From contig QHYU01000057.1 of the NCBI GenBank assembly GCA_003224235.1, positions 1 through 58,499 of the forward strand: a stretch of 58,499 bases of DNA, written 5' to 3'. Positions 1 to 9,350 of the stretch are shown piece after piece (positions within the stretch are counted from its first letter, which is position 1; the number at the start of each line of letters is the position of its first letter). The position numbers and the translations under genes were made by a program. Origin of the DNA: Acidobacteriota bacterium (lineage in GTDB: Bacteria > Acidobacteriota > Terriglobia > Acidiferrales > UBA7541). The notes below the pieces were generated by a model. That model was not told the origin of the DNA, searched no databases, and worked only from the letters and a program-made list of their open reading frames with translations.

Positions 1-2751
1 TGGAAGATGTCTCTTCCCGCTCCGGGGAACCGGTCGGCGCGGCTGTTGCCATCGTTGTTGAGGTCAAAGCCCACCAAGCCGGAGTAGGGTTGGCCCTTCT
101 GTGCGGTAAAAATCCCGCTCAGCTCCCATCCGCCCAGAATGGCCTTGGACAGGGTTGGTAGGCTCTTCGCATAATTGTTCAGATCCCATACGCCGCTCAC
201 CACAAAGCGATGGCGCTGATCGTTTTGGCTTAGCCCGCGATCATCGTGCGGGTTGGTGGGGTACTGCGCCAGTTTAGCGTCGTCGGAGCCGCCCGGTACG
301 ACGGCGGTCGCATCCGGATTATCATCCAGCGCCTTACCGAAGGTGTAGGAGGCCGCGAATTGGAAATTGTGCGAGAAGCGTTTGTTCAACTGGAGGATGA
401 GGCCGTGATAGATCGAGCTGGAACTCGACTCGAACTGCGCGATCCGGTCGAAGGCTGCGATCGGCCGAGGAGGCCTGACGTAGCGCTGGAAGCTGACCAC
501 GGTCGCCGGGTCGTTGTTGACGGCGACGGTCGAGGTGATGGTCGCCGGATTCAGGTTAATATCGCGGGTGCGCTGTATGTGTGTGCCCTTCACTCCCAGA
601 TAGCTCACCGTCAGTGCGAGGTCCTTTGCCAGTTCGTACTCCAGTCCGAAGCTGGCCTGCTGCACCTGCGGTTGCACATAGCCCGGAGAAAATATGAAGA
701 TGATGGGCGGATTCGAGGATCCACCCGAGGGCGGTGCGCAGGAGGGCGATGCACCGGAGGAATCCGGTGCGCCGCAGATATTGTTCGGGTATTGCGGGAT
801 GGCTGAACCGGAGAAGTTCAGCGTAACCACGTTCAGGCCGTTGTTCGAATGCGCAGTGCCCACCATGATGGAGGGAGTGCGGCCGTAGAAGATCCCATAG
901 CCGCCGCGGACAACGAGGCGGTTGCTGGCAAGTGGCGTCCAGGCAAACCCGAAGCGGGGACCGAAATCCTTGTGGTCGTTGTGAATTCGGCTGGTATCGA
1001 GCCCCGCCGCCAGCGCCGCCGGGTTCTGCCCCGTCGGCTGGGCCATCAGTTGGGTGTCGTAGCGCAGACCCGAATTCCGAGTGCTCCAGAATATTCGGGC
1101 TCGTAGTCGGCCCCGTTGTTCCCGTGCCGGCGAAGGCCTGTAGATAGGAGACATCGCCTGGCACCCTCTGGGCCATTCCGGCCAGGCTGCGGCCGAAGCT
1201 CTCCAGGCTATTGAATGTATAGCTGCCGGAGAAGTTGCCGGGGAAGAAGTTTGCGATGCGATCTACGATGAGGTCCGCGCCAAACTTGAGGGCGTGGCGG
1301 CCGCGGACCCAGGAAAGAGTATCGGACCACTGGCCGCGCTTGATGTTGGTGAAGCGAGGACTGAAAAAGTTTCGTCCCACCACCAGCACCGTGCCGCCCT
1401 GCCGGATGGTGGCCTCGGGATTGGGGCTGTTGGCCTGGCCAGGCTCGTCGTCACGTAGGTAGGTTGAGCGCGCCACGTTGATCAGCGATGCGCTAAGCGT
1501 CGTTGTCAGGGAAATGGTTACTGTGTCTGTGCTCACGAGCGAGGCCCCCGTGTGTTCGAGAGAGTTTTGCGTGCCGCCATTCTCAAAGTTGCCGCCAGTG
1601 AAGCGCTGGCTGTTGATCCGCCCGGTCAGCAGGTTTCGCGCGGTAATGTGCCAGTCGATCTTGCCGAGGTAGACGTCTTGGTTCTGCACGCGGGTCCAGG
1701 GAGCGGCGCGGGGCGTCAGGTAGTCCAGGGCGCGCTGCTGGAAGGGCCCAATATTCGGGTCGCTCGAGACAGTGAAGCCGGTGGGCAGATTCAAGAAGGC
1801 GAAGTTCGGCAGGGTGTTGCGTTGGCCATCATAGTCGAAGAGGAAAAAGAGCTTGTCCTTGATGATGGGCCCGCTCAAATTTCCCCCGAACTGGTTGAAG
1901 TGCAGAGGTGACTTCTTTTGGCCGCGGCTCTTGTTAATGATGTCGTTGGCGTTGAGCGAAGTGTCGCGATAGAACTCGAACCCCGTGCCATGGAATTTGT
2001 TGCTGCCTGACTTGGTGATCACGTTGATGACCGCCCCGCCGGCGTGGCCCATTTCGGCCGTGTACGCGTTCGAGTTTACCTGGAACTCCTCCACCGCGTC
2101 CTGGCTGAATTGGTAGGGTGCGCGGCCCGAGCCGGTCCGTCCTGTCGTCTGCCCAAAAAACGTGTTGTTATTGTCCGAGCCGTCCACGACCAGCGAATTG
2201 AGGGTGCCGCGCATACCGGCGAAACTGAGGTCGCCATCGCGCCGGTCCAGAGTCACACCCGGCGTCAGCAGCACAAAGTTGATAAAGTTCCGGCCGAGCA
2301 CAGGCAGGTTGGCAACGGCCTTGTCGTTGACTGTAGCGCTCACGCTCGCCCGGGTGGTTTCCACCACCGGGACCTCCGCCGTCACGACGACCGAAGATTG
2401 CTGCGTCGCAACGGGCAGCCCTAGGCTCAAGTTGAGTTTGGCGCCGACGGTTAGTTCGATGTCTTTTTGGGTGAAGGTCGCGAAACCCGACTTTTCGGCG
2501 GTCAACTGATAAGTCCCGACCGGAACCACTGGGAAGCGAAACAATCCGTACTCATCGCTACTAGCGGTAAACGTGCCGCCGGTCGCCATATTCTTCAGGG
2601 TGAGGGACGCACCGGGAACCGCACCACCCTTCTGGTCCAAGATAGTGCCTTCGATTGAGCCCTGGTTTCCAACTTGGCCCCAGACCGATAGGGCCAGCGC
2701 CAGCACACCCAGACAAACTTGCGCCAACAAGAAAAATTGCTTGGTTCGCAT
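1..2751 (-). pseudogene. Oar-like TonB-dependent receptor with carboxypeptidase-regulatory domain, partial and frameshifted
   Basis: Outer-membrane TonB-receptor-like protein of the Oar type expanded in Acidobacteriota, presumably for uptake of large or complexed substrates. ATG at 2751 is preceded by a GAGGAGAGG ribosome site and followed by a signal peptide, a carboxypeptidase-regulatory-like domain (about residues 28-110), a plug domain (GGAVINVITKSG) and the start of the barrel. The first frame is collinear with the family down to about 1085. There it jumps: the segment that normally lies between the HSEF and GLRYD motifs is missing and the rest is in another frame. That frame stays open to position 1 and encodes a normal barrel (GPRFGFAWTP, YGIFYGRTPS). 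The 3' end lies outside the window. Roughly 50 bp appear lost; a real pseudogene and an assembly error are both possible. Confidence 0.85.
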
Positions 2752-3079
2752 GTTCCTCTCCTCCTCACCGATTTGAGCGCACCGGATCTTGCCCCGGGAT
2801 GAAAAGTGCCGCCATTCTAGTGGAAATCTAGGCTGGATGGCAACCACAGCCGATTCAACGGAATGTGAACATACGGCCCTAAGGTGCCATCACCCTCACA
2901 AGGTGTCTAGACGAGCTTCCATGGTTCTAAGAATTCTCGTAGCCTCGCGGCGTGCCTGCTTACCAGGGCGAACGCGTACCGTCCAACCGTGGGGAGGCTG
3001 GAGGGACTGTTTATCTGACGCACACTGCGGAACAGGAGTGCCCTTTTGAGAGTTCCCCAGTTGTTGTAAACTTTGTGGG
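2752..3079. other. Divergent intergenic region between TonB receptor and pilus operon
   Basis: No gene is supported here; the short open frames lack family resemblance and a ribosome site. The left part holds the candidate receptor promoter. The right end holds TTGAGA (3046-3051) and TAAACT (3067-3072) with a short 15-bp spacer, directly before the ATG at 3080. Confidence 0.5.
2814..2843 (-). promoter_or_regulatory. Candidate sigma70 promoter of the TonB-receptor gene
   Basis: On the minus strand, TTGCCA (2843-2838) is separated by 18 bp from TAGAAT (2819-2814), about 60 bp upstream of the receptor start at 2751. Spacing and match are plausible but not decisive. Confidence 0.4.
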
Positions 3080-4294
3080 ATGGCTGAATTCGTCTGCAAG
3101 GTAGCGGATTCCAGCGGGAAGGTCTTCTCGCAAGTGGAAGCGGCCCAGTCGGTCGCCGAGGCACAACAGAAGCTCGCAGACCGGGGCCTGTTTGTTTACT
3201 CGGTTCGCCCGCGCGGGGGGATAGTCTCTGCACTCTCGCCCCAACGACGCGACCGCGCTGTGGGTGGCTCCGATTTCCTGATTTTCAACCAACAATTCAA
3301 CACTCTGATTAAGGCCGGCCTGCCCATTCTGAAGGCGCTTGACCTGCTCGCAGAGCGGGCCGCATCGCCCCGGCTGCGCCCGGTGCTGGCCGACGTGCGC
3401 CAGTTGGTACGCGAAGGCACCGCCCTTTCGGAAGCACTCGAGAAGCGCGGTGTGTTTCCGAAAGTCTATACCACGTCGGTGCTGGCGGGGGAGAAGAGCG
3501 GCAACCTGACTGGCGTGCTGGACTACTACATTGCCTACCAGCGGGTCACCAGCGGCGTGCGCAAGCGGCTGCTGGCCACGCTGGTTTACCCAGTTATTCT
3601 GGTGACGGTGGCGACGGGGATCGTTACCTACATCGTGAGCTACGTCATCCCGCAGTTCTCACGGCTCTATTCGGAACTCAACATCGAGCTGCCGCTTGCG
3701 ACGCGCTTGCTGATTACCCTCACTGTCGGATTTCGCGCCTACATCCTTGCCGCGGTGGCACTGCTGGTCATCGCTGCCATCTCCGCCTACTTGTGGTCGC
3801 GCACTCGAGAGGGCGGCGTAGCGCTGGACCGGGTGAAGCTGCGCGTGCCGATTCTGGGTGAGACCTGGATCAAATTTCAGGTGGCGCAGTTCGCGCGCAC
3901 CCTTGGCACGCTGCAAGCTGGCGGCACGCCGCTGGTCAACGCGCTGCAGACCGCGGCGGAGGCTGTGAGCAGCCGGCTGATCTCGGAGTCCATTGCCCGG
4001 GCGGCGCAATTGGTGCGCGAAGGGCAGTCGTTGCACGCAGGCCTGGCGGCATCGGGCTTGGTGCCCGAACTCGCGTTAGAGATGATCGAAGTCGGCGAGG
4101 CCAGCGGCGCGCTGGCCCCCATGCTTGGCAGCGTGGCCGAATTCTATGAGGAGGAGGTCAATCTGCGCCTTTCTGCTTTGGTCGCAGTGGTCGAACCATT
4201 GATTTTGGTGTTGATGGGCTGTGTGGTAGCCTTCATCCTGATATCGCTCTACTTGCCCATCTTCAGCTTTTCGCTCTCGACCGCGCCGAAATAG
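3080..4294 (+). CDS. gspF: Type II secretion / type IV pilus inner-membrane platform protein
   Basis: Polytopic platform protein (GspF/PilC family) around which the assembly ATPase drives pilin or pseudopilin polymerisation. The 404 residues match family length. There are two T2SSF domains: the first begins near residue 70 (NQQFNTLIKAGLPILKAL), the second near 272 (QFARTLGTLQAGGTPLVNAL). Hydrophobic segments lie near residues 170-200, 215-235 and 370-397. It heads a tight operon with only 6 bp to the next start. The ribosome site is weak (TGTGGG) and a promoter-like pair sits so close that the transcript could be leaderless. gspF and pilC are equivalent names here because the rest of the operon is Pil-like. 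Confidence 0.9.
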   Translation: MAEFVCKVADSSGKVFSQVEAAQSVAEAQQKLADRGLFVYSVRPRGGIVSALSPQRRDRAVGGSDFLIFNQQFNTLIKAGLPILKALDLLAERAASPRLRPVLADVRQLVREGTALSEALEKRGVFPKVYTTSVLAGEKSGNLTGVLDYYIAYQRVTSGVRKRLLATLVYPVILVTVATGIVTYIVSYVIPQFSRLYSELNIELPLATRLLITLTVGFRAYILAAVALLVIAAISAYLWSRTREGGVALDRVKLRVPILGETWIKFQVAQFARTLGTLQAGGTPLVNALQTAAEAVSSRLISESIARAAQLVREGQSLHAGLAASGLVPELALEMIEVGEASGALAPMLGSVAEFYEEEVNLRLSALVAVVEPLILVLMGCVVAFILISLYLPIFSFSLSTAPK

Positions 4295-4300
4295 CGAGTC

Positions 4301-5932
4301 ATGGGAACCACTGAACACAACCTGAGCCCGCCAACCCAGTTGGATGACCAGCAGGAACGGGAGCGCACGCGCCGGCTGGCCGAGCGCTACCGTTGTGCCT
4401 TTGTGGACCTGCGCGAGCAGCGGATCGACCCGGAACTCTTCCGCAACATCCCGGCCGACCTGATGTTTCGCTTCAACTTTGTGCCGCTCGAGGCGCACAA
4501 CAATGCCTTGGTGGTGGCCGTGGCCGACCCCAGCCAGGTGCTGCTGAGCGATGAGCTGCAGTTGCTGCTGGGGAGAAAGCTAATCATCAAGGTCGCTACC
4601 GCGACGCAGATCGGCGACCTGCTCAAGCGCACGGAGCAGTCGCAGCGCGTCCTCGAGCAGGCCACCGAGGCTTTCACCCTCCAAGTGGTGCAGGAGGAGG
4701 AGGAAAGCGAAGAGACGATTTCCGGTGACCGGCTGACCGGCGACTCCGCCGTCAGCCCGGTAGTCCGCCTGGTGGACACGGTAATCTTCACCGCGCTCGA
4801 ACGCCGTGCCAGCGACATTCACATCGAGGCGCGCGACATCGAGGTCGTCGTCAAATACCGCATTGACGGCGTCCTGCAATACGCCATGCCCCCCATCGCC
4901 AAGGAGTGGCATTCCACCATCCTCTCCCGCATCAAAGTGATGAGCGAGCTCGATATCGCCGAGCGCCGCGTGCCTCAGGACGGCCGCTTCCGCGTCCGTT
5001 ACAAAGGACGCTTTGTGGACTTCCGCGTATCCATCATGCCCTCCATTCACGGCGAGGACGCCGTGCTGCGCGTGCTGGACAAGGAAACCCTCTCCGAGAA
5101 GTTCCAAAATCTGAGCCTCGACGTCGTCGGCTTCGCGGATGAAGACGTGCGCAAGCTCCGCCGCTACATTCGCGAGCCCTACGGCATGGTGTTGGTCACC
5201 GGGCCCACCGGCTCCGGGAAAACCACCACGCTTTACGCCGCGATCAACGAGATCAAGACCGATGAGGACAAAATCATCACCATTGAGGACCCGGTCGAAT
5301 ACCAGGTCCGCGGCATCACCCAGATTCCCGTGAATGAAAAGAAAGGCCTGACTTTCGCGCGCGGCCTGCGCTCCATTTTGCGCCACGACCCGGACAAGAT
5401 CATGGTGGGCGAGATCCGCGACCAGGAGACCGCGCAGATCGCCATCCAATCCGCTCTGACCGGGCACTTGGTCTTCACCACGGTCCACGCCAACAACGTC
5501 ACCGACGTAATTGGCCGGTTCATCAATATGGGCGTCGAGCCGTATAACTTTGTCTCTGCGCTCAACTGTATCCTTGCGCAGCGGCTGGTCCGCGTGGTCT
5601 GCGAAAACTGCAAGAAGCAAGTCCGCTACTCCCCCGCCGTGCTCAAGGAATCCGGTTTGGATCCCAAAGAGTGGGCGGGAGTGACCTTTGCCGAGGGCCC
5701 CGGCTGCCTGGAATGTTCCGGCACCGGTTATCACGGCCGGGTGGCTTTATCCGAACTGTTGGATCTCTCTGACCGCATCCGCGAGATGATCATCGACCGC
5801 CGGCCGACCTCGGAGATTAAGCGCGCGGCCCGGGAGGAGGGCATGACCTTTCTCCGCGAAGCGGGCATCGCCAAAGTTCGCGCCGGCATCACCACGTTGC
5901 GCGAGATCAATAAGGTGACCTTCATTGAGTAG
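4301..5932 (+). CDS. pilB: Type IV pilus / type II secretion assembly ATPase
   Basis: Cytoplasmic hexameric ATPase (GspE/PilB/MshE family) powering pilus or pseudopilus extension. The N-terminal MshEN-type domain spans roughly residues 25-150. The Walker A loop GPTGSGKTT starts at residue 301, with the aspartate-box and Walker B region (RSILRHDPDKIMVGEIRD) and the LTGHLVFTTVHANN histidine-box after it. The zinc-binding cysteine pairs CENC and CLEC near residues 437-470 are typical of extension rather than retraction ATPases. The 543 residues appear complete. It sits between gspF/pilC and pilM; the next start overlaps its end. Confidence 0.95.
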   Translation: MGTTEHNLSPPTQLDDQQERERTRRLAERYRCAFVDLREQRIDPELFRNIPADLMFRFNFVPLEAHNNALVVAVADPSQVLLSDELQLLLGRKLIIKVATATQIGDLLKRTEQSQRVLEQATEAFTLQVVQEEEESEETISGDRLTGDSAVSPVVRLVDTVIFTALERRASDIHIEARDIEVVVKYRIDGVLQYAMPPIAKEWHSTILSRIKVMSELDIAERRVPQDGRFRVRYKGRFVDFRVSIMPSIHGEDAVLRVLDKETLSEKFQNLSLDVVGFADEDVRKLRRYIREPYGMVLVTGPTGSGKTTTLYAAINEIKTDEDKIITIEDPVEYQVRGITQIPVNEKKGLTFARGLRSILRHDPDKIMVGEIRDQETAQIAIQSALTGHLVFTTVHANNVTDVIGRFINMGVEPYNFVSALNCILAQRLVRVVCENCKKQVRYSPAVLKESGLDPKEWAGVTFAEGPGCLECSGTGYHGRVALSELLDLSDRIREMIIDRRPTSEIKRAAREEGMTFLREAGIAKVRAGITTLREINKVTFIE

Positions 5933-6908
5933 CGCAAGCGGCGTACGCCAGGGCATTTATCAGAGCAGGTTGGCGCGCCGCATCGCCCGTTGGCTTGATG
6001 CCTTGCCCCATCCCTTGCTGGCCTGCGAGATCGCTCCCGGCTACGTGGCGGCGGCGCGATGGGCGCGCAGGGGCACGGGCCTGGATGGCTTCGCGGTCGA
6101 GTCGCTGCCGGACGGTGCCATCGTGCCATCCGCGGTGGAAACCAACCTCACGGATGCCGCTGCGGTGAAGGCCGCAGTGGGTCGGGCTTTTGCCCGCCTC
6201 CACGCCAAAGGCCAGGAACTGGCCCTGCTGATCCCAGACACGGTCATCCGCGTTTTCGTGCTGCACTTCGACTCCTTTCCGCGGACAGCAAGCGAGGCCA
6301 TCCCCATGCTGCGGTGGAAGTTGAAGAAGAGCGTGCCCTTTGAGCCCGAAGAGACGCTGGTGTCCTACATGCGCCAGGCGCCGCGCGAGGAAGGAGTGGA
6401 TATCGTTACCGGCCTGGCGCGGATGCGGATCGTGCGCGAATACGAAATGCTGGTGGAATCCGCCGGCATGTCGCCCGCCGTGGTGATGAGTTCGACGCTG
6501 GCCGCGCTGGCGCTGCTCGACGATCGCCGGGCTACCATGCTGGCACGAGTATCCGGCTCGACGCTGACTACCGCGATCGTTCGCGACGGCGTCCTATGCG
6601 GCTATCGGTGCACCGAGCTGGCCTCCGATTGGCCGCGTCTAACTCCTCAGGCGCTTCTAGATGAAATCTATCCGGTGGCGGCCTATTACCAGGATACCTG
6701 GCGGGAGGGTATCCAAGCCGTTCGCTTGGCGGGATTGGCCGAACGAACCGAGGAATTCCGGCGCCCCCTGGAGTCCGAGCTCCGCTGCCCGGTGGCCGGC
6801 CTGTTGGCCACTGCGTCGAGTGAGGGGCGTATCGCGAGCCCGGTGCGGCCGCTGGCGGAGCGTCAACTTGAGGCTTTGATCGGCTGGTCGATGAATCGGG
6901 GCGGTTGA
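5925..6908 (+). CDS. pilM: PilM-like actin-fold pilus assembly protein
   Basis: Cytoplasmic actin-like protein that binds the N-terminus of PilN and links the pilus alignment complex to the inner membrane. TTG at 5925 is taken as the start; it overlaps the end of pilB by 8 bp, and the next methionine lies far inside the conserved region. The N-terminus LLACEIAPGYVAAAR is the PilM phosphate-1-like segment. The 327 residues are slightly short for PilM (about 350). The assignment rests mainly on operon position directly before pilN and pilO, with moderate sequence resemblance. Confidence 0.75.
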   Translation: MSSASGVRQGIYQSRLARRIARWLDALPHPLLACEIAPGYVAAARWARRGTGLDGFAVESLPDGAIVPSAVETNLTDAAAVKAAVGRAFARLHAKGQELALLIPDTVIRVFVLHFDSFPRTASEAIPMLRWKLKKSVPFEPEETLVSYMRQAPREEGVDIVTGLARMRIVREYEMLVESAGMSPAVVMSSTLAALALLDDRRATMLARVSGSTLTTAIVRDGVLCGYRCTELASDWPRLTPQALLDEIYPVAAYYQDTWREGIQAVRLAGLAERTEEFRRPLESELRCPVAGLLATASSEGRIASPVRPLAERQLEALIGWSMNRGG

Positions 6909-6953
6909 TGTACTATTGCGGTACGGAGTTGTAGCGAAAGTTAAGGAGCGGAG

Positions 6954-7520
6954 ATGAAGGTTCGTCTGAATCTTGCCACCGCGCCGCTGGAAACCCACCG
7001 GCGGTTCGCTGCGGGCGCAGCGCTGGTCGGCAGCATCGCCGTCTTTGCGCTCGTGTGGCTCTCCTGGCACGCCTACAAGGCTCGCTTGGCGGACAGTGAG
7101 TTGCGCGCGGAACGCGTGCAACTGGAGCAGAGGATGGACACTCTCCGCCGGGAACGCCGGGACCTGGAACAGTTCTTCAACCGCCCGGACGTCCTCAAGG
7201 TGCGCGACCGCGGCAGTTTCCTCAACGGTCTGATCGAACAGCGCAGCTTCCCCTGGACAAAGATTTTCATGGACCTAGAGCGCATTCTTCCCGCTGGTGT
7301 GCGCCTGGTCAGCATCGGGCCGAAGATGAACTCTGGCCGCGTCGAGGTGAAGCTGGTCATTGGTGCCACCAGTGACGAAGCCAAGCTCAATTTCCTGCGT
7401 GCCCTGGAAAGTTCGAAAGAGTTTTCCCGCATCCAATTGCTGGGTGAAACGCGCCCGAGCCAGCCGGAGCAAGCCGGCCGGGTAGTACTGGAGTTGGTGG
7501 CCTGGTACGCCACGACCTAA
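6954..7520 (+). CDS. pilN: PilN-like fimbrial assembly protein
   Basis: Bitopic inner-membrane protein of the PilMNO alignment complex. It begins MKVRLNLATAP, close to the PilN start motif recognised by PilM. One transmembrane segment follows (about residues 22-42), then a coiled coil rich in Arg/Glu (45-80), then a ferredoxin-like periplasmic domain. The 188 residues fit the family. A GGAG ribosome site lies directly upstream. The stop codon at 7518-7520 abuts the ATG of pilO, suggesting translational coupling. Confidence 0.85.
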   Translation: MKVRLNLATAPLETHRRFAAGAALVGSIAVFALVWLSWHAYKARLADSELRAERVQLEQRMDTLRRERRDLEQFFNRPDVLKVRDRGSFLNGLIEQRSFPWTKIFMDLERILPAGVRLVSIGPKMNSGRVEVKLVIGATSDEAKLNFLRALESSKEFSRIQLLGETRPSQPEQAGRVVLELVAWYATT

Positions 7521-8060
7521 ATGAGCAACGCAAAAAAGCACATCGCCTTGATCCGCTGGGCTCTGGGCGTCATCCTAGCCATGGATGTGGGGCTGGTCAT
7601 CCTCAATTTGCGGGGCCCAGGCTCCCCGCAACAGCTGCGGGCTGAGAACAACCGCTTCCGCGCCCAGCTTTCCCTTCTTGAGGCGGACGTCAAGCGCGGG
7701 AAGTCCATCCAGCGGGACATGGACAAGGTGCAAGGCGACTGCGACCGGTTTTTTGAGGAAGAGTTGCGCCCCGCCACGCGCGGTTATTCCGCCATCGAGG
7801 CGGACCTCGGGGCCATCACCAGCAAAGCCGGCTTGCGCACCGACGCGGTGACCTTCCGCCAGCGGGACATCAGCGGCCGCGGCGTGGTGGAGATCGAAGT
7901 GGCCGCCGCGGTAGAAGGCGACTACGCGAACGTGATCAACTTTATTAACGGCCTGGAACGTTCGCACAATTTTTATGTGTTGGACGGCCTCTCCCTAGCG
8001 TCCAGCACAGCCGGCAACCTAAGACTTAATTTGCAACTCCGGACCTATTTCCGGTCTTGA
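7521..8060 (+). CDS. pilO: PilO-like pilus assembly protein
   Basis: Partner of PilN in the inner-membrane alignment complex. One transmembrane helix spans about residues 8-30, followed by a coiled-coil region (38-75) and a compact C-terminal domain ending LRLNLQLRTYFRS. The start abuts the pilN stop and the end overlaps the next gene by 4 bp. Sequence identity alone would be weak; topology, size (179 residues) and position make PilO the best call. Confidence 0.75.
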   Translation: MSNAKKHIALIRWALGVILAMDVGLVILNLRGPGSPQQLRAENNRFRAQLSLLEADVKRGKSIQRDMDKVQGDCDRFFEEELRPATRGYSAIEADLGAITSKAGLRTDAVTFRQRDISGRGVVEIEVAAAVEGDYANVINFINGLERSHNFYVLDGLSLASSTAGNLRLNLQLRTYFRS

Positions 8061-8593
8061 TGATGGCGCGCCGAACCCAAATCGTTGTTCTCGGGGTGCT
8101 TGCGGTGGTGCTCATCGGGGTCCTGTATTTTCAACTTCGCCGGCCATCGGCCGGCAACAGCACGCTTGCGGCTGAGTTCAAGGTCGATCCGCTGCCGGTC
8201 GAGAATCCATTGCTGCGGCGGGATCTGCTGAACCGCATCCGCAGATTCGAGTACTCAGGTCGCCACCGCAATATCTTTACCGGGGAGGTTCCACCAGAGG
8301 AGCAGCCGCGGCAGGAGGCGCCGCCGGTCGTGCAGGATACCGGTCCCCCAGCACCGCCGCCGGTTGTCGTTCCGGCCAAATTCTTTGGCTATGTTGCCGA
8401 CTCGCGAACTGGCTTTCGCCGCGCTTTCTTTTCCGATGGCGAGGAGGTCTACATCCTCGCGGAAGGCGAAGTCCTGTTGAGCCGATTCCGCCTGCTACGG
8501 ATCACCAACACCACCGCCGACATGGAGGAGATTTCCTCCGGACGGCGTACCACGCTCGTGCTCGAAGAGCCGGGGCAGCCGCCCTCAGCATGA
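8057..8593 (+). CDS. Membrane-anchored protein in PilP/GspC position
   Basis: One N-terminal transmembrane helix (about residues 8-27), a Pro/Gly/Glu-rich linker (about 78-105), and a C-terminal beta-rich domain (FFGYVADSRTGFRRAFFSDGEEVYILAEGE) resembling the PilP/GspC homology region that contacts the secretin. The 178 residues, operon position after pilO and overlaps with both neighbours support a role linking the inner-membrane complex to the outer-membrane secretin. No secretin gene is in the window. I do not see the lipobox expected of a classical PilP, so the name is left open. Confidence 0.6.
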   Translation: MMMARRTQIVVLGVLAVVLIGVLYFQLRRPSAGNSTLAAEFKVDPLPVENPLLRRDLLNRIRRFEYSGRHRNIFTGEVPPEEQPRQEAPPVVQDTGPPAPPPVVVPAKFFGYVADSRTGFRRAFFSDGEEVYILAEGEVLLSRFRLLRITNTTADMEEISSGRRTTLVLEEPGQPPSA

Positions 8594-9312
8594 AGCTCAT
8601 CCACGCATCACCGCAAACCACTCGCAGCCAAGCAGGCTACGCCCTGCTGATGGTGATTTTCCTGGCCTCCATCCTGCTGATTGCACTGTCCGTGGCTGCG
8701 CCCAACCTGCTGACTCAGGGCAAGCGCGACAAAGAGGAGGAGTTGATCTGGCGCGGCGAGCAGTATGCGCGCGCCGTGCGTCTCTACTACCGCAAATTCG
8801 GCCGCTTCCCCCAGGCGCTCGAGGACCTCACCCAAGCAAAGAACCAAATCCGCTTCATGCGCAAGGCATACAAGGACCCGATGAACGCCGAAGATGGGAG
8901 CTGGCGGCTGATCTACGTCAGCCCCTCCGGGCAGCTCATCGGCAGCGTCCGGCAACGCAGTTTGCTGATTGGCCTGGGAGATAAACCTGCAACAAAACGT
9001 CGGCGTGCTCGGCGGGAGGTCGCGATCGGGGATGATACGCAAGAAGAGGATCAGCCTATATCGGCGACGCCCCCTCAGACTCCGGCAAAGGCTGGGGGCG
9101 ACGACCTCACTGGCAAGGTTCTCGGCGGGAACATCATCGGCGTTGGCAGCAAGGTGGACAAGACCTCTATCCGCGCCTACGAAGGCTCCACGACCTACCG
9201 CGAGTGGGAATTTCTTTTTGACCCCGCAAAAGATGTCGCAGGTGTAGGGGCCCGGCCCGGCGCTCCTGTGGGAACGCCCGCCGGCACCCCGCAAAAGATG
9301 TCGCAGGTGTAG
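8590..9312 (+). CDS. Type II secretion pseudopilin-like protein, C-terminus altered by duplication
   Basis: Pilin-like protein ending the pilus operon. A prepilin-like G/Y site (SQAGYALLMVIFLASILL) precedes the single hydrophobic helix, but position 5 of the mature chain is Met rather than the conserved Glu, as in tip-type minor pseudopilins. A conserved globular segment follows (IWRGEQYARAVRLYYRKFGRFPQALEDL). The present stop at 9310-9312 results from an exact 65-bp tandem duplication (9221-9350). Removing one copy restores a frame to 9404 ending in SPPPPPVPP. The current end TPQKMSQV is therefore probably not ancestral. The gene overlaps its upstream neighbour by 4 bp. Confidence 0.8.
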   Translation: MKLIHASPQTTRSQAGYALLMVIFLASILLIALSVAAPNLLTQGKRDKEEELIWRGEQYARAVRLYYRKFGRFPQALEDLTQAKNQIRFMRKAYKDPMNAEDGSWRLIYVSPSGQLIGSVRQRSLLIGLGDKPATKRRRARREVAIGDDTQEEDQPISATPPQTPAKAGGDDLTGKVLGGNIIGVGSKVDKTSIRAYEGSTTYREWEFLFDPAKDVAGVGARPGAPVGTPAGTPQKMSQV

Positions 9313-9350
9313 GGGCCCGGCCCGGCGCTCCTGTGGGAACGCCCGCCGGC
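9221..9350 (+). repeat. Exact 65-bp tandem duplication
   Basis: Copies 9221-9285 and 9286-9350 are identical base for base. The unit length is not a multiple of three, so the second copy shifts the pseudopilin frame and creates a stop at 9310-9312. With one copy the frame would run to the TAG at 9402-9404. Perfect identity implies a very recent event or an assembly artefact. Confidence 0.95.

Noticed and set aside
4580-5734. 384-codon open frame on the minus strand
   Set aside because: It lies entirely opposite the unmistakable pilB ATPase; a high-GC shadow frame with Ala/Gly/Asp-rich sequence and no family motif.
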